Assembly (NCBI RefSeq): GCF_910596095.1
Contig: NC_056548.1
Span: 19,182,651 to 19,246,650 of the forward strand
Reading direction: 5' to 3'
Source of the DNA: Thunnus maccoyii
Taxonomy: Eukaryota; Chordata; Actinopteri; Scombriformes; Scombridae
Length of the DNA: 64,000 bases
Every line of letters begins with the position of its first letter. Position 1 is the first letter of the stretch. Both the position numbers and the translations under genes were made by a program. Shown here piece by piece: positions 11,901-29,700 of the stretch. The notes under the pieces are model-generated. The model searched no databases and was not told the origin of the DNA. It worked only from the letters and a program-made list of their open reading frames with translations.

Positions 11901-13095
11901 GTATGGCTGATGTGACCGGTAGCCCTGACCTCTTTTTACCCTCTGGTGATGTTGTGGGGCCAGTGGCGTGGTTAGTCACCGATACAGCTCATAACAGGCG
12001 CCGTTGATGCCGATTAGAGCCGTGCTGGTCTGAGGGCGGAGGTGGGGAGAGGAGAGGCTGCCGGCGTGATCGCCTGCTGAGCTGCGGACAGCTGCAAAAC
12101 TCATTTCCTCAACTCCCACCATTTCACAGTGCATCATGGGAGATTGTATCTGGTCCTCTCAGGGCACCTTGTCGGCCTCTGCATTGGCCACATAGAGTAC
12201 GTGTTAGCTTTTTGCATGTTAGATTGTTTCTCTACATTCTGCTAAAATGCCAGGGCACTCTCCATATACAGTGAGCTACATGAAACAGTATTAATACTAA
12301 TCATGAGACTTAGATGTGAGTGATTATCTCCCAGTACAGCTGTGCAGCTGAGGAAATGAGATGTAATGTATTTAATTATTTCCCTGCACTTGAATGGAAA
12401 ATAAAGCTGAACATACAGTAAACCCGAGTTAGTGGCTCGCCAAACACAGGACCATCCATCCAAGGATTAAGTGGTTACCCTCCCTGCAATCAAGGACACA
12501 CGAGCTACTAATTAGGATGGAATATGAAAGGGTTATAAAGGGGTTATGAAGGATATCCTGCCATAGTATATTTGTTTTTGTGTATGTGTGTGTGTGTGTG
12601 TCAAAAAGTGTGTGTTTATGTGTTGTCCTGCTAATGCACTGAAAGCCTGTGGGCGCTGGCCAGCCCTGCCGCGTGCTCATCAGTAAAAGGGCACAGAGAA
12701 TGAATAAGCCTTAATTGACCAGATATCCTTCATTAGACATGTGCTTACAAATCCATCCGCCCTCCTTGGAGCCTTTCTCTCAGGCACAAGCTCATGACAG
12801 CCGGTGAGGCAGCGTGGACATACACATCTCAGATATGAAACCGCTTTCAGATGAGCCATTTGAATATTTTCTCCCAGTGTTCCCATATGGAAAGATCATC
12901 TAGTGGCAGATTTCATTTGGATGCAGCTGGTCAGAAAGTGGAGAGTAAAGGAGTGGTCAGTCAGGGGCCACATCTTTTTTTACTGAGGCAGAAGAAATTT
13001 GCTTATATTCAAATGTTAAGATTACAGTTATTTCAACATGTGCTGTATGTAATGTTGGGTGCAGTTTATTAAAGGCTGAATTCATTTCTCTACAG
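5967..13095 (+). other. pak6: Large intron 1 of pak6 (inferred)
   Basis: About 7.1 kb separates the inferred 5' exon from the first coding exon. It contains short CA/TG runs (about 7363-7391 and 12588-12600), poly-T and poly-A tracts, and no frame with recognisable protein similarity. Regulatory elements are plausible in such an intron, but nothing specific can be called from one sequence. Confidence 0.4.
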
Positions 13096-13139
13096 GGACA
13101 TTTTGAAGTGGGCAGGCTGACGCCCTTGTGGACCTGAGA
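13096..13139 (+). other. pak6: 5' UTR part of pak6 coding exon 1
   Basis: The pyrimidine-rich acceptor ttcatttctctacag ends at 13095, 44 bases before the ATG. This shows that transcription starts upstream and that a non-coding exon is spliced on. Confidence 0.7.
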
Positions 13140-19981
<6,842 letters not shown>

Positions 19982-20880
19982 CCCTGTGGGGCTCCCGGTC
20001 CCCAACACCCACCTTCAGTCTGACCTGTCCAGGCCTCAGATGAGGACCAGCACCGGGGGATTTAACTCCTCTAACACCCTAGCCAATGGGCAATCAGCTC
20101 CAGAGAAGCAGACCCAGACAGCGTGTTGCCACCAGAGTGATGGTGGCAAGGACAGCAAGTTTGGTTGAAAGACACCGCATGGTCTCGGGCATGAGAGAAG
20201 CACTTTAGGAGTGAGTTAAGGGCAGCATGCAATTTCTCACCTCTCAATTCGGTTCGATCCGAATATTGATTGGCTTCCTGTAACATTCAGTGGGATTCAA
20301 CACAACACAACACGGTGCATATCAACTGAAAGTCAATATTCCACATAACTATATGTAATGAACATGTGCTACTCTGAAGATCCTTTATAGTGTTCATAGT
20401 GGGCATTATTGCTAGCCATGTGAAGCTTAAAGAGCTGGTGTTAGGCTCAAACCACAGTAGCTCATTGTGACAATATTAAAGAAGGATAATGTTACCTCTG
20501 CACAGTCACACTCCCTGTTATGGAAACTGGACAGCAACCCTGTCAGTACACTCGACAAACACAGACAGTAGACTCTTTGCATGGCCAAACGGAGGCACAC
20601 CTGGCCTGATGTGAATGCTTGAATATGGACCAAACTGGGATGTGAAAGACAATTCTCCTTTATTAGCATAATAAATGGGTAGATGAAAGCCCAGCTGCTA
20701 TTATTGGGCTATTGGAAAATCACCAGTACCATATTCCTCTTTTTCACGTTTATTCTTTATTTCAAAAAGGTGTTGTGGGTTGTTTGTATGATGTGAAGTT
20801 GAAAATAAGGTTTCATTATTAATTATGGACTTGAAGCATAAGCAGATAAATTAATAATGTAAATAAAAACACTGAATATT
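19982..20880 (+). other. pak6: pak6 3' UTR
   Basis: This sequence follows the stop at 19981. The first strong polyadenylation hexamer, AATAAA, is at 20862-20867, giving a 3' UTR of about 0.9 kb. A second AATAAA near 21353 could extend it past the (TG)n run at 20969-21026. Confidence 0.55.
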
Positions 20881-20968
20881 AGGTCCTTATACCTGCTGAT
20901 CTATTGCAGTAAATTATATGAGATGAATTCAGAATTTTACTTTCTTTACTGAAATGTGAGTGTATAGT

Positions 20969-20986
20969 TGTGTGTGTATGTGTGTG

Positions 20987-21026
<40 letters not shown>
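20969..21026. repeat. (TG)n microsatellite
   Basis: This is a TG-rich run with a pure core from about 20991, between pak6 and ankrd63. Confidence 0.9.
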
Positions 21027-21028
<2 letters not shown>

Positions 21029-21418
21029 CACATGGGTGCGCGTGTGATGACATCTCAGTGTTTGCTTCTGATACAACCCTCTTTGTATTGTGACAGACTT
21101 TTTAAAAAAAATACCACAAGATGTGTGTGTTGCTCCTCATGATGTGTATGACTGTATTTGCATTTGTTTGCCTAGATAAAGCACACAGGCCTGGCATGTG
21201 ATGCTGCAGGACGTCCACCTGCTGAGAAACACTTTGCACATAGTCTTTGTATTCTGACACGGATACATGTTGACATGTTTCATGTATTTCTATCTCTGTG
21301 TGGATCATTCATGAAAAAGAGAATTACACATTATTTTAATTTTGTATAAATTAATAAATGATGCATATTCGATTTCAGCTTGATAAGAATTCTTTTAATC
21401 CTGTGTTTTCCTCACTCC

Positions 21419-21450
<32 letters not shown>

Positions 21451-21460
21451 CACACACACA
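21419..21460. repeat. (CA)n microsatellite
   Basis: This is a CA run of about 42 bases with one CG interruption, in the space between the converging ends of pak6 and ankrd63. Confidence 0.9.
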
Positions 21461-21916
21461 TGCACAAATACAGGTTGAATGGGCTGCTGTTTAAGGCATT
21501 TATTAGGTATTCAGCATGAATCATACAGTGCACTGTCACTGAATATATTTAAGCAAAATACATCCATTATTTCTTATAAACACAGAAGCAATATCAAATA
21601 CAATAAATTTTTGTACAATATAAATCTCATATATGTGAAACTATAATAATTATATTCGGTAGCTCGCAGACTGATAGGGTTAATCTATAAATTATTTTAA
21701 AGATAAAATAGCAAAACCTAGCTTGAAACATCTGAATTTTCATTAATGAACATTGCAAATACCAATAAATTTAAACATAAGCATTAGTTAATAAGTATTA
21801 TTATTTCTGTCAGTATATAGAATTTATCACCAAGCTATCAAACTGCATTGTCAGAATTGTAAATGCTGTAAAAGTGTCACTACCAGCCGTTTCTGTTGCT
21901 TGACATCGTCCTCATT

Positions 21917-23530
21917 CTAATTGAGGGTGGATTGAGACGAGCAGCTTTCAAACTCACACTTCACCCCGCTGATGCTGTCAACGCTCGGCTGGCTGTTGAC
22001 CTGCTGATGTGTGTGAGAGAGAGGGAAGGTTTCGGAGCGGGACATCCTTCCTCTGCCGTTTGAAGAGCCCGGCGAGCAGTCTATCACCATCCTCATGAAC
22101 TCTGGTGCGGTGAATCGACGCAGCAGTCTGGTCCCCAGGCCCATGAACCCTGGCGTGTGGCTGGGGATCTTCCCTGACTCCATCTCCCCTCTGGCAAACA
22201 GCAGTTTGTTGTGTCTGCCGGTCGGGGCAAAGCTTCCCCTCTTCTGCTGTTCTCTCCTGCTTGATGGAGCTATGTCATCAACCTCTTCTTTCTGTGATTT
22301 TACATTCTCCTCAAGCACTCTCACGGGCTGACTCTTGCTGTTTAAAAGAGGTTTCGGCACTGATACAGTTTTGTCAGCATTGTTTGTCAGGTCCCGGGTG
22401 TTCCCTTGACATTCCATCTTGTCTATCAGGCATCTCTCATCCTGTAGCGAGGCTCTTTTTAATTTGCTGGCTGATAGACTCATGTCACGCACATCACCCT
22501 GATAGGACTGCTTTCTGCTGCTCAGAAGGTCCAAGTTAAATGACTTTGCCTTTCCCCAGAAAGGAAAACTCTCTGGTGTTTTCTCTTGGAGTCCAGCGTC
22601 TCGGTTGACATCTTTCTGGCTTGGCTCAGGCAGAGAGTTCAGTGTTTTAGCCCCTCTTACCACTCTAAGCTGGCAGTTTTGCAGTTGTTTGGCAGTGAAG
22701 AGAACACTGTGATCCCCCTCGATCTGGCTTTTCTCGAGCTGAGTAGGCAGAGCCCAGCTGTGGCGGTGGTTGTCCTCTTGAGACTGGCTCCTGCGACACC
22801 TGAAGCGGTTCCACAGCCCACTGCTGTCCCCAATCTTCAGTTGTCTCTGAAATACCCCAGGCAGTTGGTCTTCATTGCTATTCAGCTGCTTGGAGAACCT
22901 CTCCAGAATGTGCCTGGGGAGCCTGTTGGGCAGCCGGCACTCTCCATCTCCATTGGTGCCAACATCAGCAAGTGGGTCATCGGTGCCTACGCTCCTTCTG
23001 CAAGGAAAGTTCAGAACCTGCACACATTGGTTGTGTCCAAAGAAGTTGGCCACCTCGATGGCTGAATGACCGGCATTATTGGTTCTGTCCAGCCTCAGTC
23101 CCAGTCTTTTGAAAGCCCGAACCAGGAACTCCAGAACCTGGCTGTGCCCAGAAAAGGCAGCATACATCAGAGCGCTGTTACCCCAGGAGTCAGAGATGTC
23201 CGGATCTGCATTGAACTGCACTAGAAGCTTGACCGCGTCCAAATGACCCATCTCACAGGCGTGGCTCAGGGCTGTGCGACCATCCTCATCCTGACAGTTG
23301 ACATCGGCCCCTTTCTCCAGCAGCAGCCGGGTGAACTTGGATCTGGTCCCGGGGTCTTGTAGGCAGACAGCGTACATGAGTGGGGTTCGGCTGTTTTCTG
23401 TCATAGAGTTGATGATGCGTCCATCCAAGGCGTCTAGGATGAAGCGCGCAAGGTGAACTTTACCACCATGCATGGCATCTAGGAAAGTCTTGGTGCCAGA
23501 GCCCTGGCGTAAATCTTTTGGTCGCATCAT
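21917..23530 (-). CDS. ankrd63: Ankyrin repeat domain-containing protein 63, single exon
   Basis: The reading frame gives 537 residues from the chosen start. MMRPKDLRQGSGTKTFL aligns with the human ANKRD63 start (M-L-K-P-K-D-L...GT-TFL). Ankyrin repeats fill about residues 14-174, with typical signatures such as SRTPLMYAV, GADVN, DGRTALSHACEMGHLDAVKLL and the family-specific GLRLDRTN. The remaining 360 residues are low-complexity, basic and serine-rich. A conserved short patch, LLRRFTAPEF, near residue 480 matches the human LRRRSTAPD motif. The frame is open for 33 more codons upstream (to an ATG at 23629), but that ATG lies only about 38 bases from a TATA box, so the internal ATG is preferred. 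The molecular role is unknown; I know the human gene as mainly brain-expressed. It is intronless as in human and converges with pak6. Confidence 0.9.
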   Translation of the reverse strand: MMRPKDLRQGSGTKTFLDAMHGGKVHLARFILDALDGRIINSMTENSRTPLMYAVCLQDPGTRSKFTRLLLEKGADVNCQDEDGRTALSHACEMGHLDAVKLLVQFNADPDISDSWGNSALMYAAFSGHSQVLEFLVRAFKRLGLRLDRTNNAGHSAIEVANFFGHNQCVQVLNFPCRRSVGTDDPLADVGTNGDGECRLPNRLPRHILERFSKQLNSNEDQLPGVFQRQLKIGDSSGLWNRFRCRRSQSQEDNHRHSWALPTQLEKSQIEGDHSVLFTAKQLQNCQLRVVRGAKTLNSLPEPSQKDVNRDAGLQEKTPESFPFWGKAKSFNLDLLSSRKQSYQGDVRDMSLSASKLKRASLQDERCLIDKMECQGNTRDLTNNADKTVSVPKPLLNSKSQPVRVLEENVKSQKEEVDDIAPSSRREQQKRGSFAPTGRHNKLLFARGEMESGKIPSHTPGFMGLGTRLLRRFTAPEFMRMVIDCSPGSSNGRGRMSRSETFPLSHTHQQVNSQPSVDSISGVKCEFESCSSQSTLN

Positions 23531-23666
23531 TCTTGAGAAGCTATTTGTGCTGAAAGAAGAAGGTGACAAACAGGGAGAGAAAGTGTGTAGCAAGTTCTCC
23601 GAAGCTTTCCGTGTTGACAGTGAGTGCATTTACCTCAGAGTAAGACTCGGAGAGGAGCTGCCAGTG

Positions 23667-23674
23667 TTTTTATA
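23667..23674 (-). promoter_or_regulatory. ankrd63: TATA box of ankrd63
   Basis: On the minus strand the sequence reads GGTATAAAAACACTGG, with the TATA core at 23674-23667. It lies about 140 bases upstream of the preferred start codon. Transcription would be expected to begin near 23640. Confidence 0.5.
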
Positions 23675-26212
23675 CCTCCCTCTCCACATGCCCTCCCCAC
23701 GTTGCCTAGGAAACAAACGTCTGAGGACCATTCTGCAGTGGCAGCATCCATTCAGCCCAAGCACTCTCTGCCTGGAGAGAAATATATGCTATTTGAACAG
23801 AATAATTATTCAAGGAGAAAAACATGGCCAGTGTTTTTCATGTGAGGTCTGTGAGGTTAACTTAAATGCAACGTTTTCACTTTTCTTTGAGGCAAATCAA
23901 CTAAACTAACAAATTCCTGCTGCTGATAGAATGGGAAGGACAATCCAGCATTTTGTGAAATCAATGAATAGTGCACTGTGTTGAGTCCTATTTACATTCA
24001 AGACCATATTGTTATCAGGATTCTTACCAAAGGTTTGAGGGAAGATTGAAGTCAGTCTTTGAGATCTTGCTTCAAAGGGAAGGAGAGAAAATTAACATTT
24101 ACCTTTTTTTCTCCCCAACATGCCTTTTAAATGCTACATCCATCAACCCCGTATTTCTGCTGACAGTTTGCTTCATCCACAAATCATGATACAGTGCAAC
24201 AAGTTCAAATTATGCTCCACTATTGTACCTTGACCCTCTCAAGGTTTTATAACAATGACTTTGCCTAAAGGATTTTTTTTTCATGGAAAATGGTAAATCC
24301 AATGAACTCCACAAGAAAAAGGCGAAACCCTCGTTTTTATTAGCTTCTTGAAGTGAAGAGCTAAAAACATTGCCCAGCTCATGTGGCGAGGCAGCTTTTC
24401 GTCAAACAATCCAGTCTTCTCACTGACTTGGATCCCTTTTATAACTTAGATTTATGGACAAGACTGCTATTTGTATGACAATATCAGCATGATTACCTGT
24501 TGCTTTCTGAAGCAACACAGAAAATAAATGTCAAACGCCCTTGTGATTATGAACTGTTCCTCTAAATATAACAGTTCACAGCATAAATCATAACAGCTCT
24601 GAAAATAGTGGTGTTCCTTCCTGTGCCTTGATAAACACACAGGTAATTCTGCTCTATTACTGTGTTTTTAGGTTGAATAAATAATTCACATTTCTTCAAT
24701 TCACTTAGACCCCTCATACATTTTTGATTTTACTACATTTACCACTATTGACGTCAAAAGCACCAAATTTAAACATTTTGCTCTTGCATGCTTTGTCAAG
24801 CAGCTGTTTCTACTCCACAAGACCAGAATTTAATTTTAATTGCTAATATAAATCTCAGCAGGACCCAAACTGTGCCAAACAGTGGAGGTGAGAGAAACAT
24901 TGCCACCTTTCTTACTGTTCACCATCCGGCTTCATCAAACCCTCAGCAGGGCCTTTATACAGTAGCGAGCGCCTCATTCACTCATCCAAATATGGAGGAA
25001 ATTCATCAGCAGACTGGCACATCCTCCTGTGTGTCTTTCATTGGATGGAAGCTATTCTGTAAACACAGACACATCCTTTTCAGCATAAAGTCATATCATT
25101 GCCACATCTTTTTATGACAAGGTCATATCATGGCAACGTCTCAATAGATTTAAGTTCTTATAATGCCAGAGATGCCACTCTAGATTAAGCTTCACAATGC
25201 CCAGATCCACAAGTGTTATGTCCTCAGGATTTATGCGCTGCCTTCAAAGTGTATATATCATCAATGGGAAGGAAGTCATAACTCAGCTAAAATGATAAAA
25301 TGATAAAACTGAATTACTGATAGAAGAAGGCCTGCACGCTGAATGGAACATAAAGCTTTGAATATGATTAAAGATTTATGAACTATATTTATATAAAACA
25401 GCCACTTTATTGGGTTACAACTGCTCACTAGTAGGAACTCTTTCCTCCACATAATCTATTCCACAAGAGAAGAGGCATATTTATAAATCAGTCAGTAAAT
25501 GTATTGCATTTTTTTTTTTACCATTTTCTGCAAAACATTCATGCAGCATTACTGTACCTTCCACATTCGTCTGGGTTGAATCTGGAGATTGAAAGCCGTT
25601 GGAGTAAACTGAAATCACTATCATGGTCCTTTTTGGTGATGACGGCTTTGTTAAATTGTGCATTTTCTTACTGAAAGTACACTTTTGAAAAATAATAGAA
25701 GTAATAGACTTTGGCCTTGAAGGGATCCATGTACACTGTGCTGAGCTATTCATCACCATGTACATCTTCACAAAGATGGAGCCATACTAGCAATGTCAGA
25801 TTCTGACTCTGTACCACCAGCATGTCGTAAGAGAAGTCAGGATTTGTTGGACTATGTGATTACATTTTTTCACTTTGCAGTTGTCCAGTGTTGATGATCG
25901 CACTTTATCTATGTTTCTGATTTTGGGAGAAGATCCTGGCATGGTCATCTGCTGTTGTTGCCCATCCACCTCAAGATCTGATGAGTTGAGCTTTCAAAGA
26001 TGACATCCAACACGCTGCTGTTGCTCTGATCTGTTCATTACATTTTTTGTGGTCTTTTTTGTGGCTGTTCCCTTTCATTTACAAAATGTGTTTGATCACA
26101 GAACTCTCCGTGAAATCAGTTTCTCAGACAATTGAGCCAACAGTCGTATCACATTCAAAGTCACTTCAAACAAAAATTGAACCTCTTGGTTTGAAGCATG
26201 GATGTATTCAGG

Positions 26213-26775
26213 CAGGGGTCAGCAATTAGGTTCAACCATGGGACACATTTTTCAGAACTATTTATTGGGGGGCAGATGTTGTGCAGGCATGGAGAGAACA
26301 GCCCAGTATGTTTTTAATATGTTAATATTTTTCTTTTTGTTTATTTCTTTCAATTCAGTCAAGAATAGAATTGATTTATAAAATGGTTTTACTTTTATTA
26401 TTATTCCCATTATGAGGCATAACAGAGTTACAGCAGCTTATGTTTATACTGATCTGGCAAAAAATGACTGATAAACATGAACATACAGTGACTAGACATG
26501 TAATTGGCCTATCCTCATGCAATAAACAGTGGCCTGCTTCATTTATAGTTGAAGTACTGTCATTGACACAAATCCGTTCTGGTGGAATAGGCCAAATTAT
26601 GCAATATTTAAGATGTCATATTTATTGGGTATTACATGAGCCTTGTGCTAACATTGTTATCTACCATAGATTTATGAAAAAGGTTTGATTTAATCTATAG
26701 AAGGGAAAAATTCACCTTTCATCAGGGGGCCAAATATGTTTTTTTTAGGGAGCCAGATTTGGCCAGATTTACCTA
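26213..26775. repeat. Possible decayed hAT (Charlie-like) remnant
   Basis: The left edge reads CAGGGGTCAGCAATTAGG, similar to the CAGGGGTCGGCAA terminus of Charlie/Tip100-type hAT elements. Towards the right the words GGGGGCCAAATATG and GGAGCCAGATTTGGCC resemble the inverted inner part of such elements. No target duplication was identified and the right tip is missing, so the call is tentative. Confidence 0.3.
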
Positions 26776-29700
26776 CCATTGTATTAAGGGGTATGAACTT
26801 AGTTGATGCCATCTTTGGAGCCAGCACCTTCCAGATAAGGAGTACGGGGTGTTGCCTCACACGCTCTGGAAACATGCCCGTTACCTTGGACCGACAGGAA
26901 CATTAGCTTACTGGAGACTTGGTTGGTGCACACTTTTGCTAATGTTAGCTACTTTAGCCTAATTGTGCTAATTGGGCAGGTATCATAATGAAGTTATATA
27001 AAACTTACCACAAAACTGCAACAATAGTCAAGCTCAGTGCGAGTTAGGTTCTTGACTGTGACTGTCCCAATGTTTCCAGTCACCTCTTACAATAATTAAC
27101 TGTAGCACACTTTCCATGACACCACACTTATGGCTGCCTCTTTCTCTGCCTCCTACACAGTGGGCTTAATTTTATTAGATAATTTTTCCAGTCTGTTGCA
27201 CTCTACACTATTTCGATACAATCATAAGAACACCTACGACTGTCAGCAGAATTACATACTAAAGACTGTAAGGTAACTCTATAACAAAAAGGAGGCCACT
27301 TCTAGGATAAAACTGGTAAAACAAACATTGAGGGTTGATAACTCTCTTATCAGGTGTTCCAGTTTGAATGCTCTGAGACTTTGGCTGCTTTGTCAGAGGA
27401 CAGTTCATCCAGAAATAGATTTGAGTTGCCTGGACTCCAACCTAGCAGGCAGGCCGTGAGATGTGCTTGAGTTATTGTGTTGGCCCCAAAACTTTTGGCT
27501 ACTGCAGATTATCAGTATGTGGGTTGACTGTCTCTGCTAGGGCTGTTATAAGACACAGTGCAGGATTAATAGACTATCCAGATCTGAAATACTGTAGTTC
27601 ACAGGGTGTAGTTGTATGAGTACTATATATACCTTTTTATCTAATCTTTATTTTAACCATATAAAAACAGAATAACTACATTTTGTGATGAATTTAATGT
27701 TTGGATGAAGTCTTTTAGCATGCACATATTTGTCATTTGAATAAGTTGCTGAGCATTCATTGTACAGCACAAATGAAGTCATTTTTATACTTTTTTTATA
27801 CTTTATTAGATTAATTCAACCCCAAAAGTGACAGTAACATTACTTAGTTATCGCTACAGTAATAACAGCATATTGTCAAAGACCTATAGAAGCCATGGTC
27901 AGTATGTCTCTGTGCATAACATAAAACCAGTCTATCATCCATTCACACAATGTGAAAATGGACTGAACAGAAATGAATGAAATGTGGGAGAAATATTCAG
28001 AATGTGAATGAGTTGGTGCCATGAGACTTGCTAATTGGACACATGTATGCAATAAAGCAGAGATGTCATGGTAAATACCTGATCTCCCATTCATTGCGGA
28101 CCTGGCCCAAGCAGGAGCCACTTTGAATGCCTGATTAGAAATTAAAGCCCGTGTCAAGTTAAGGTGTTATCTGCAGCCCTAAATGTCTTAATTAATCTTT
28201 GGGGAGAATGCACTTTCAGTGTGACAAAATCAACACATCTCTCAAGGTTCCTCAAGAAAAACTTGTAAATGGAAACAAAACACTGTGCTTAACTCCCTTG
28301 GTAACCCCACTTAGCTACTAACACCTGGGACTAAATTAGTGTATAAGCACAAGGTAGGAAATGGCGTTCATGCGGGACCAGATTCAACAAGGCCCATTCA
28401 TCGAAACTAAAAATTTTTCCTTACCAGTGACTCAACATGCCCTCATCCTCCATGGACTACTTCATCTTCTCCCTGCTAATTGAGCACACCTGAGAATGAT
28501 GTGATAAAGGCTATCACCTGCCTTGCACTGTGAAAAACAGCATGCAACTTGTGGCGACCTTCATTTTCCGTTCCCCGAACAAATTTGGCAGCTAAGACAC
28601 AATTAACATAATGAAGTTATAATCTCTAACCTGAAAAGACGTCGCCTTCCCTGGAACATGTCACCATTATAACAGACCTCTTTTGAGATTTCTTGTTTCC
28701 GCCTCATGTCCAAATATCAAATCACAACAAAACACAATCTGATTTTGTTTCCTCGCAGTTACATAACATCTTAACATAGGTAGCTTTGTCATTTGAGCAG
28801 TGGGGGATAACAACTCCTGCGGGGACAAAAGCACTAAATGGATGCATTTGTATTCAGCAAGAACAATCTTGTGTCTGTGTGTCCATTCGATTCTTCTAAT
28901 GCCCTTTGATTTGATTCAAGGACTAGAAACCTTAGGTTGAATGTAGATTTCACACGCCGTTCCAGGAAAAAGGCAGCAGCTGGCCTGCTGTCACAGCGTA
29001 ACCATGGTGTGTTTGTATATTGTCTCTAAGGTTGAGGCAAGTCCACTGTGGTTGTCCCATAGAAGAAAACAAATGTCATGTTAAACAGCTGAATATCTTG
29101 AAACAAACTCCCAACATTAATGAAAGTCACTTGTATTCAGTGTTTGTTTTCCAGGGAAAAAAATATGCCAAAGTGGGACTTTTTCATTTCTGTAGACAGA
29201 TAGCAAGGCAAACTGATGACATATCAAGGCAGAGCTGAATGAGAGAGGACAATTATACTGAGTTACAGGGTTGCAGCTGAAGACCCTGACAGCACACCAG
29301 GAGCTGCCAATCACAGGGGCCACTGATATGTTATTGGCCATGAGGCGGGCCCCTCAGTGCCTTTGCTCCCTCTGCTCTCATCAATTATTGCCCTGACTCA
29401 GACCTGCCAGGCTGACACAGCCAGATGGTAAACAGTAGGCTGTTCCTTCAGCCTTCGGATTTAGGGGGCTCTAATATCAGTTCTCAGACGGAGACATTTT
29501 GGACAACGGAGAATTAGCACCTACAGTGTGACTTGCCTGTGTCTTTTGCCACAGCCCCGGGTGGATGACAAGAGTTCAAGAGGGAAAGAACGTGACAGAA
29601 TTTTTAGATCATCATAGATCACACAATTAATTAAATATTAAAAGAAAAACTGAGGGTATCCACATGCATCTGTTTTAGCCACATACACAGCAGGACTCTT

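Noticed and set aside
22586-23065. 159-codon open frame on the plus strand
   Set aside because: It is the antisense shadow of the ankrd63 coding sequence, which has clear ankyrin homology on the other strand.
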